From: Candidatus Scalindua japonica | Lineage (GTDB): Bacteria; Planctomycetota; Brocadiia; Brocadiales; Scalinduaceae | Direction of reading: 5' to 3' | Length of the DNA: 64,000 bases | NCBI RefSeq assembly: GCF_002443295.1 | Contig: NZ_BAOS01000005.1 | Coordinates: 248,001 to 312,000, forward strand | In this document: positions 57,100 through 64,000 of the stretch, piece after piece | Position numbering within the stretch: the stretch's first letter is position 1 | Layout of the letters: the number at the start of each line of letters is the position of its first letter | Notes under the pieces: model-generated | The model's input: only the letters and a program-made list of their open reading frames with translations | Told to the model about the DNA's origin: nothing | Database searches by the model: none | Program-made: the position numbers and the translations under genes

Positions 57100-57237
57100 A
57101 AATCATTTCCTATTGACAATCTTAGAAGCTGTCAGATAATTACCATACTCTGAATAAATTTACTGTGTTACAAGCATGGACAAACGAGTTTATCCATGCC
57201 ACCTATTCTGTTTATTCTCATAGAAATAAAATAGATA

Positions 57238-57996
57238 ATGTTAGCCAAACGTATAATACCCTGCCTTGATGTTAAAGATGGCAGAGTGGTAAAAGGGACT
57301 AAATTTTCAGGTTTGAGAGATTCCGGGGATCCTGTAGAAATTGCTGAACTGTACTGTCAGCAAGGTGCGGATGAACTGGTCTTTCTTGATATTACCGCCT
57401 CACATGAAAAAAGAGGCATTATACTTGATGTTGTAAGGCATACGGCAGAAAATGTTTTTATGCCTCTTACGGTTGGCGGTGGAATTAGAACTATTGATGA
57501 TATCAGGACTCTCCTGAACGCCGGCACAGATAAAGTATCTATAAACACTACTGCGGTAAAAGACCCTGAGTTTATAAATAAAGCATCTAAACGCTTTGGA
57601 AGCCAATGCATTGTAGTCGCCATTGATGCGAAGAGAGAAGGAGACGGATGGGGAGTATTTATAAATGGCGGGCGTACCCCTACTGGAAAAGATGCGGTTG
57701 AGTGGGCTAAAGAAGTAGAATCAAGAGGAGCTGGAGAGATACTCCTAACCAGTATGGACTGTGACGGTACCAAAGATGGTTTCAACCTTGAACTTACACG
57801 GACAATATCTGAAAGTCTGGAAATACCAGTTATAGCATCCGGTGGCGCTGGAAATCTTGATCATTTCTATGACGTATTTACAAAAGGCAAGGCAGATGCC
57901 GCATTGGCTGCATCCATTTTCCATTTTAAGGAGTACGAGATAGCCACGGTAAAGGATTTTTTGTCTGATAAAAGAATAATAGTGAGAAAAACATGA
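57238..57996 (+). CDS. hisF: Imidazole glycerol phosphate synthase cyclase subunit HisF
   Basis: The 252-residue TIM barrel opens with [19 protein letters not shown], which contains catalytic Asp11, and later has [20 protein letters not shown] with the second catalytic Asp, and [20 protein letters not shown]. It cyclises PRFAR to imidazole glycerol phosphate in histidine synthesis using ammonia from HisH. No other his gene is adjacent. Length is normal. Confidence 0.96.
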   Translation: MLAKRIIPCLDVKDGRVVKGTKFSGLRDSGDPVEIAELYCQQGADELVFLDITASHEKRGIILDVVRHTAENVFMPLTVGGGIRTIDDIRTLLNAGTDKVSINTTAVKDPEFINKASKRFGSQCIVVAIDAKREGDGWGVFINGGRTPTGKDAVEWAKEVESRGAGEILLTSMDCDGTKDGFNLELTRTISESLEIPVIASGGAGNLDHFYDVFTKGKADAALAASIFHFKEYEIATVKDFLSDKRIIVRKT

Positions 57997-58084
57997 ATTA
58001 TTCTGATTTTGAATAAATTAATTAATAGTGCAGTATAGCTGCGGCTGAAGTTTGAAGTGCCTTAAATGAACAAAAGTATCTAAA

Positions 58085-60112
58085 GAGCAGACGCATAAAC
58101 TTACAAAGATGTTGATAGTAAAAGAGTTATAAAAAGAGTTAGAGGCAATATTTTGTAAAAGGAGCGACAAGAATAATGTGCCAACGAGCCAGTAAGCCGT
58201 ATTTTAAAGGGTTTTGTGAAATAATTTACAAAATCCAATAGTAGAATTACAAAATACGGTGCCCAACTTGTATAATAGAAGTCACACAATAACACAAACT
58301 ACTATACAAGAAAGGACACGCTAGAATGCTACCAATATCACAAATTCAAATCAACCAAAAATCGCTACTAATTCACACTGTTCACGAAGATGACAAAGTA
58401 CTGCTTAATACACCAGATGCGGAATGGTTTCGGGCTTTATATTATTTTCCCTGGGAGAAACACCGTAATTTCGGTGCTGAGTACTACGATGCACTTTATG
58501 AATTTAATAAACGAGAAGAGAGAAAGAGGCTGAAAAATCAACCCCAAAAGCAAGTAGTATTATCTCAGAGCAAAGAAGATGCAAGACAGGAGCTTTTGTT
58601 TAATAGAGCAACAATGCAAGTTGACAAGGAGAAGAGAGGTGATGTGCTTTATGAAGTAGCGGCTGAATCAAAGCAGCGGATGGTAAGTCCCCTGAGTATA
58701 TCTCCCGGGGTAGTGCCATTTCGATTGGGAGGTAAGAGGCCAAAATGTTTTTTTGCGTTGTTAAAAAGTTTTTTGGGTACAGCTCTAATGGGATTTCCGT
58801 GCGAGCCGGAAAAAGTGTCCATGTTATTAAAGAGTAATCCGAGTTTTGTGCGAGTATGTGGATTTGCACCGAAGGGGGAAAGGGATGAGTATTGTAGCAG
58901 GCATATACCAAGTGAGCGTAAACTGCAGCAATTTGACCAGATCATGAGTGAGTGGGGGCTATGGGATAAGATGAAGATTGCGCTGGTAACTGAGAACATA
59001 GAGACAGGTGCGATTAAAATAGAAAAGGAAGTAGTAGGAGATACAACTCACTATTATGCATATTCAGGGTTTGAGACAGTAAAGTATAAGGACGAAGATG
59101 GTAAGGAGGAGCAGAAGAAGTCGCAATCAAAGCTGACTAAGAGGTGTCGCTGTCAGGACAGAGACAAGTGTGAACATGACTGGGTATTGGCAGATGAAGG
59201 AGCGGGGACAATCGTGAAATCCATAACAAAGATGTATTGGGGGCACAAAGCAAGTATTGTAGGTTTTCCACGTCAAGGCGTGCCTCTGGATGCAAGAGCA
59301 GTGTTGGATGGACCGACACATGATGGAGAGACATATTTTCCACATGTAGAAAAGGTATTTGATACATATCCGGTGATTGAAGAATCGGTTAAAAGAGCGT
59401 TGTATGATAGCGCGTGTGATAGCAGAGATTTGAAAGATAAGTTTATGGACAAACTCGGCTTAGAATTAAAGGCATCTTTAAATCCAAGGCGCAAGAATGG
59501 AATAACAGATGGTTTGCCGCGTGGCATGGAGAAGATAACGCCGTATGGTGTGGTAATATGCAATGGTGGCCATGAGATGGATTACAAAGGAATGCGTTAT
59601 GAAAAAGAAAAATTCATTTACCATGCGCCAACGGATACAGATGGTGAACCGGTGTGTTCAACATGCTTGCATCAGGTAGAGTGTTGTCCCAATTCGTTAA
59701 CTGGCAGGATGATTAATATATCATTTGGGTTATTACCCCACATAGACACGGAAGATCCTCCAATGGCAAAGAGATTCAAGGCAATAATGACACGTCGTCC
59801 TTCAGTTGAGCGGTGCGGCTGGAGCTTGAAGTGTGATATTGGTGATGATCGTTTAAGCAAGAGAGGGAATCTTGCGTTTCAGGCATACCTGGACAAGACG
59901 ATGATTGCTTTTCATCTGTTGTTACAGAATTAAATTGGTGATTTTTAAAGTAAAAAACAAAAAACCGTAGGAGAGGTGTTTTCAAATTTGCAAATTATCT
60001 CCATTGTTGGTGCTGTGCAGTTTTATACTGTCTTCTTTTAACGTAATTTTGAAGTACGATTGAAAAAAATTTTTGCATCAAGCGCTTTTCGTGCGAGTTT
60101 ATGCGGAGGCTC
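58085..60112 (+). mobile_element. 2028-bp insertion sequence, copy B
   Basis: Flanked by the 4-bp target duplication TAAA (58081-58084 and 60113-60116). Termini are GAGCAGACGCATAAACTTAC and, inverted, GAGCCTCCGCATAAACTCGC. It matches copy A at 50326-52353 over its whole length, inverted. It carries one transposase gene with a ~240-nt leader. Beyond it, 60117-60263 holds no gene. Confidence 0.9.
58326..59933 (+). CDS. Full-length transposase of IS copy B
   Basis: The 535-residue DDE-type transposase is uninterrupted. Recognisable parts are KWALADEG-type core strands (HDWVLADEGAGTIVKSITK), a cysteine-rich insertion (RCRCQDRDKCEHDW; CSTCLHQVECC) and the C-terminal glutamate region RPSVERCGWSLKCDIGDD. 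Copy A reads RPSVERMIKRLKCDIGDD there: a 10-bp block (atgataaagc in A, tgcggctgga in B) differs. The change removes basic residues next to the catalytic Glu, so this copy may be inactive although its frame is open. Confidence 0.85.
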   Translation: MLPISQIQINQKSLLIHTVHEDDKVLLNTPDAEWFRALYYFPWEKHRNFGAEYYDALYEFNKREERKRLKNQPQKQVVLSQSKEDARQELLFNRATMQVDKEKRGDVLYEVAAESKQRMVSPLSISPGVVPFRLGGKRPKCFFALLKSFLGTALMGFPCEPEKVSMLLKSNPSFVRVCGFAPKGERDEYCSRHIPSERKLQQFDQIMSEWGLWDKMKIALVTENIETGAIKIEKEVVGDTTHYYAYSGFETVKYKDEDGKEEQKKSQSKLTKRCRCQDRDKCEHDWVLADEGAGTIVKSITKMYWGHKASIVGFPRQGVPLDARAVLDGPTHDGETYFPHVEKVFDTYPVIEESVKRALYDSACDSRDLKDKFMDKLGLELKASLNPRRKNGITDGLPRGMEKITPYGVVICNGGHEMDYKGMRYEKEKFIYHAPTDTDGEPVCSTCLHQVECCPNSLTGRMINISFGLLPHIDTEDPPMAKRFKAIMTRRPSVERCGWSLKCDIGDDRLSKRGNLAFQAYLDKTMIAFHLLLQN

Positions 60113-60263
60113 TAAAGGAAAAAATTTTTTTCACAACTTTAGCTTATTTCAAACTTTAGGCATTTTTGAATTTTATGATAAAAAAATGGTTGTATTTTCA
60201 GGCTATTTATTTTATCATGTTCCTTCGTACAAAATTTTAACATAAAAATAATAAACACTTGAA

Positions 60264-60776
60264 ATGAGTCAATCACTGGAAGCTAAAGTAGAACCTGAAG
60301 TTGTATTGGACTGGATAAATAAGATTGGTAGTGATTCTTCTTCGACCGTTCCCCTGTTACAGGCAGTACAATCAAAATATGGTTATCTGCCAAGAGTTGC
60401 AATGGACCTGATAATTCAAAACTCCGATATTTCAGGCAGTCAGGTTTACGGTGTAGCTACCTTCTATTCTCAATTCAGATTAAAACCGGTCGGACGACAC
60501 ATGATAAGAATTTGCCACGGCACTGCCTGTCACGTTACAGGTGCAGACAGATTGGATACTTCCTTACGCCACATCCTCAATATTACTGATGAGGAACAGG
60601 ATACCGCTGAAAATGGAAGTTACACGATAGAGCAAGTTGCCTGCATTGGATGCTGCAGTCAGGCCCCGGTACTGGTAATAGCTGACGAAGTCTCCGGAAA
60701 CCTTACTGGCGCAAACGCTCAAAGGGCATTGAAAAAACACGCCAAAAAGAACGAAGAAATTGTGGCCAATATATAG
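60264..60776 (+). CDS. NuoE-like [2Fe-2S] subunit
   Basis: The 170-residue protein is a thioredoxin-like NuoE/HoxE/HndA-type subunit. Its [2Fe-2S] ligands are in CHGTACHVTGAD and ACIGCCSQAP; helical GYLPRVAMDLIIQNSDISGS precedes them. It passes electrons from the flavin subunit of an NADH-linked oxidoreductase. It is followed by the NuoF-like gene after 140 nt on the same strand. Confidence 0.9.
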   Translation: MSQSLEAKVEPEVVLDWINKIGSDSSSTVPLLQAVQSKYGYLPRVAMDLIIQNSDISGSQVYGVATFYSQFRLKPVGRHMIRICHGTACHVTGADRLDTSLRHILNITDEEQDTAENGSYTIEQVACIGCCSQAPVLVIADEVSGNLTGANAQRALKKHAKKNEEIVANI

Positions 60777-60916
60777 TAGCTGAAAGATTGAGAGAATAAA
60801 ACAGAATACAGACAGGATATATTTATTTATCTTTTTTCGCTTTGAGCGACATAGCTTTTATCTAATCCCATCAGTATAGCTGGTGGTTTAACCGATAATT
60901 TATTGAGAATTGAACA

Positions 60917-62695
60917 ATGGAAGCTAATAATCTTAACGTAATTGTTGGAGAAGGGACTTGCGGAATTGCGGCTGGCTCAAAGGAAGTAATCGAGGCTTTC
61001 CGGAAGCATGCTCCCGAAATGAATATCAGAACCGTCGGTTGTGTCGGTATGTGTCATCAGGAAGTAATCACCGAAATAAATGATGGTAATGGTAATAGAC
61101 ACATATACGGTAACGTCACAAAAAAAACAGTTCCGTCAATCATAAAATTCCATAAAGGAGAGGGAGATCTACCAGAAGACCAGCTGATATTCTCGCCAGA
61201 CAACCAGGATCTGGACAAATGGCGATATCTGGCACATCAAACAAGAATAGCCCTTCGAAATGTTGGATATCTTGACCCCACTTCGATTTCAGAATACCAG
61301 GCAAGAGATGGATATAAGGCGATAAAGAAAATTTTAGCGGATATGACGCCTGAACAGGTTATTGAGGAAGTCAAGATTTCATGTATTAGAGGACGAGGTG
61401 GCGCCGGATTCCCAACACATGTTAAATGGAATTTTGCAAAACAATCTGAAGGAGACATAAAATATCTGATTTGTAACGGTGATGAAGGTGACCCAGGTGC
61501 GTTTATGGACCGATCACTCCTGGAAGGAGACCCCCATAATGTGATTGAAGGTATGTTGATTGCCGCATATTCATTTGGTGCATCAAAGGGTTACGCATAT
61601 ATCCGTGCAGAGTATCCGCTTGCTGTAAAGAATTTTGGTAAAGCAATAAAAGATGCTCATGAACTTGGTGTTCTGGGGGATAACATTCAAGGAACGAACT
61701 TCTCATTTGATATAAAAATCAAAGAAGGGGCAGGAGCTTTTGTCTGCGGAGAAGAGACGGCGCTTATCGCTTCAATTGAAGGAGATCGGGGAATGCCAAG
61801 ATTTAAACCCCCCTTCCCTGCCATTAAAGGATTATTCGGAAAACCGACAATAATAAATAATGTAGAAACCCTGGCAAACCTGCCATGGATAATCAATAAG
61901 GGCGGGAAAGCCTATGCCTCCCATGGAACAGAAGATTCCAAAGGTACAAAAGTTTTTGCGCTGGCTGGAGCAATAAAAAAAGGTGGCCTGGTAGAAGTTC
62001 CGATGGGAACTAAGATTCGAGATGTCCTGGAAGATATCGGAGGAGGATCTTCATCCGATAAACCACTAAAAGCCGTACAGCTTGGAGGGCCATCCGGAGG
62101 ATGTGTACCAGAGAATCTTTTTGACACTACAATCGAATACGCCGCAATAAATGCTACAGGTGCTATTATGGGTTCCGGTGGTATGATAGTCATGGACGAA
62201 TCGACCTGTATGGTTGATCTCTCCAAATATTTCCTCAGCTTTACTCAGAACGAATCATGCGGAAAATGTACCTTTTGCAGAATAGGTACGTTAAGGATGA
62301 GAGAACTTTTATCCAAGATTTGTGACGGTCACGGTGAAATGGAAGATATTGAAGCCCTTGAAGAGCTTACCGAGCAGATTAAAAAATCCAGTCTATGCGG
62401 TCTTGGACAGACTGCGCCAAACCCTGTTGCAACAACACTGAAATATTTCCGCAATGAATACGAGGCCCACATAAAAGACAAGAGATGTCCTGCCGGTGTA
62501 TGCAAAAGCCTGATAACACATACAATTATTTCTACGGATTGTACTGGTTGTTCCTTATGCGAGATCCAATGTCCGGTCAATGCGATAACTGGGCAAAAGA
62601 AGGTAAAAGGATCTTATGTCATTGATCAGGCAGCATGTATCAACTGCGGAATGTGTTTTGAAGTATGCAACTCAAAAGCTATTAAAGTAGAATAA
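60917..62695 (+). CDS. NuoF-like NADH-binding flavoprotein with extra ferredoxin domains
   Basis: The 592-residue protein has an N-terminal [2Fe-2S] thioredoxin-like domain (GTCGIAAG and CVGMC), the NuoF/HoxF core with FMN/NADH site (GRGGAGFPTHVKW; NGDEGDPGAFMDRSLLEGDP), the [4Fe-4S] motif ESCGKCTFCRIGTLRM, and a C-terminal double [4Fe-4S] ferredoxin (CTGCSLCEIQCP; CINCGMCFEVC). This is the HndC/HytB-type architecture of electron-bifurcating or NAD-dependent hydrogenase or formate dehydrogenase complexes rather than of respiratory complex I. It works with the NuoE-like and NuoG/GltD-like neighbours. Confidence 0.9.
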   Translation: MEANNLNVIVGEGTCGIAAGSKEVIEAFRKHAPEMNIRTVGCVGMCHQEVITEINDGNGNRHIYGNVTKKTVPSIIKFHKGEGDLPEDQLIFSPDNQDLDKWRYLAHQTRIALRNVGYLDPTSISEYQARDGYKAIKKILADMTPEQVIEEVKISCIRGRGGAGFPTHVKWNFAKQSEGDIKYLICNGDEGDPGAFMDRSLLEGDPHNVIEGMLIAAYSFGASKGYAYIRAEYPLAVKNFGKAIKDAHELGVLGDNIQGTNFSFDIKIKEGAGAFVCGEETALIASIEGDRGMPRFKPPFPAIKGLFGKPTIINNVETLANLPWIINKGGKAYASHGTEDSKGTKVFALAGAIKKGGLVEVPMGTKIRDVLEDIGGGSSSDKPLKAVQLGGPSGGCVPENLFDTTIEYAAINATGAIMGSGGMIVMDESTCMVDLSKYFLSFTQNESCGKCTFCRIGTLRMRELLSKICDGHGEMEDIEALEELTEQIKKSSLCGLGQTAPNPVATTLKYFRNEYEAHIKDKRCPAGVCKSLITHTIISTDCTGCSLCEIQCPVNAITGQKKVKGSYVIDQAACINCGMCFEVCNSKAIKVE

Positions 62696-62737
62696 TATTT
62701 TTTAATTTAATTAATTAAAGCCCCAGGTATTGATAAT

Positions 62738-64000
62738 GAGTGAGAATGTAAAGATAACATTAAATGGCAAAGAAATAGAAGTCCCTGCTGATGCGACAAT
62801 CAGAGAAGCAGCGAAAAGCCAGGGCATAGATATACCGACTTTTTGTTATGATGATAGATTAAAGGCATATACAAGTTGTTTTTTATGTGTTGTGGAGGTA
62901 GAGAATGCAAGAAACATGATACCTGCCTGTAGTACAACTGTTACTCCGGGTATGGTTATAAGAACTGATACTGAAGCTATTAAGACGACACGGAAAATGG
63001 CCCTTGACCTGCTTTTGTCTGATCACAGTGGAGACTGTATTGCGCCTTGTGAAGATACATGTCCTTCAAATATTGATATACAAGGATATATTGCTCATAT
63101 ATCAAATGGAAACTTTCCTGCTGCTGTTAAATTAATTAAAGAAAGAAACCCCCTACCTGTAATTTGTGGCAGAATATGTCCTCATCCGTGTGAATCACAA
63201 TGCAGGAGAGGTCTTGTTGATGAACCGATAGCTATTAACCCACTGAAAAGATTTTCTTCCGAATACGAACTGGAACATGGTCCGTTTATGCCCGAAACAA
63301 AACCGGATACAGGTAAAAAGGTGGCAATTGTAGGTGGAGGCCCTGCCGGATTATCAGCGGCTTATTACCTGAGGCAAGAAGGACACGCTGTAGACATCCA
63401 TGAGGCGCTGCCTGAATTAGGAGGTATGGCCCGCTACGGTATACCAAGATTCAGACTACCTTGGGACAAGATGGATAAAGAGATTAGCGCGATTATTGGA
63501 CTTGGAGTAAATGTTCATCACAATAAGAGCCTGGGCAAGGATTTCACCATTGATGATCTCAAAAAAAATGGTGCTGACGCTGTACTGATAGCCATTGGTG
63601 CACACAGAGCCAAAAAGATGATGGTTGAGAATGAAGATATACCGGGGGTAATCGGAGGAATAGATTTCCTGCGTAAGGTTGTGCTGGGTGAAGAGGTAAA
63701 TGTCGGCAAAAAAGTTGCAGTTATAGGCGGTGGAGATACTGCAATGGATTGTTGCCGTGTTGCCAAACGTGCCGGAGCAGAAGATGTAACTCTGCTATAT
63801 AGAAGATCACAGGAAGAGATACCTGCCCTGCAACATGAACAGGATGAGACTATCGAAGAAGGTGTTGAATTCAGGCTACTGACCGCTCCGGTAGAGGTAC
63901 TGGAGGAAAATGGTAAGGCTAAGGGCTTGAAAGTTATTTCAATGGAACTTGGTGATCCTGACGAATCCGGCAGGCGCAGACCTAAACCTGTAGAGGGAAG
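62738..64000 (+). CDS. NuoG-type ferredoxin fused to GltD-like FAD oxidoreductase (partial)
   Basis: The frame starts at ATG 62738 and is open to the window edge (421 codons). It opens with a plant-type [2Fe-2S] domain (IPTFCYDDRLKAYTSCFLCV), then LLSDHSGDCIAPCEDTCPSN, the N-terminal [4Fe-4S] region of GltD-type proteins, and CGRICPHPCESQCRRG. FAD site GGGPAGLSAAYYLRQEGH and NAD(P)H site GGGDTAMDCCRVAKRAGA follow. Such fusions appear in NADPH- or ferredoxin-linked oxidoreductases, including formate dehydrogenase and bifurcating systems. It completes a NuoE-NuoF-hybrid set. The C-terminus is cut off by the window. Confidence 0.9.

Noticed and set aside
58101-58295. 64-codon antisense ORF in the leader of both IS copies
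   Set aside because: It is conserved only because the IS copies are near identical; no start signal or known family.

Overview
The window is an AT-rich bacterial chromosome segment. It carries a PEP-CTERM exosortase-substrate protein, a pyruvoyl-type arginine decarboxylase, NuoE/NuoF-like subunits followed by a NuoG/GltD hybrid, very large eCIS baseplate proteins and many decayed insertion sequences. Together these suggest a Planctomycetes lineage of the Brocadiales (anammox) type such as Candidatus Scalindua. This is an inference from gene style; no rRNA or hydrazine-pathway gene is present to prove it.

Region 1 (1-37160, almost all minus strand) is a complete extracellular contractile injection system (eCIS, phage-tail-like) locus, transcribed from about 37.2 kb down to 6.8 kb. 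The order is sheath, inner tube, a T4-baseplate-like zinc protein, a disordered protein, a DUF4255/Pvc16-like cap protein, an AAA+ ATPase, a small conserved protein, two DUF4157 cargo proteins, a second tube-type protein, a LysM protein, separate gpD and gpV spike parts, a PAAR-like tip, gp25, two gpJ-like proteins, a gpI-like protein, a DUF6519/beta-helix protein and a transthyretin-like domain protein. Two giant multidomain glycosyltransferases and a broken sulfotransferase follow. Many genes overlap by 1-8 nt. The larger gaps hold short repeats (TCAGC heptamers, ATCCTGT hairpins, CTTTGCG boxes), and one such repeat lies in frame inside the large cargo gene. A recurring SPP/TSPP loop motif links the sheath, baseplate and fibre-like proteins.

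Region 2 (37.2-41.2 kb) holds a small winged-helix-like ORF, paired operator-like palindromes, an AAA_14/DUF4143 ATPase, a sigma-54-type activator lacking a receiver domain, and tRNA-Leu(GAG).

Region 3 (41.1-48.3 kb) is a mobile, decaying region. A duplicated segment containing the promoter and 5' half of the tRNA-Leu gene brackets an IS1634-like element, itself split by a nested IS91-like element whose junctions can be reconstructed. A ParDE-type toxin-antitoxin pair and an expanded CsrA-like gene without an ATG start also lie there, followed by an orphan antitoxin and a thiamine-binding protein.

Region 4 (48.4-64 kb) is housekeeping: arginine decarboxylase, ArgJ, an atypical MnmE-like GTPase, a PEP-CTERM protein, type-4 uracil-DNA glycosylase, ThiS-ThiG, HisF, and NuoE, NuoF and a partial NuoG/GltD-like flavoprotein. 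Two inverted 2028-bp IS copies with 4-bp target duplications flank the mnmE-hisF block.
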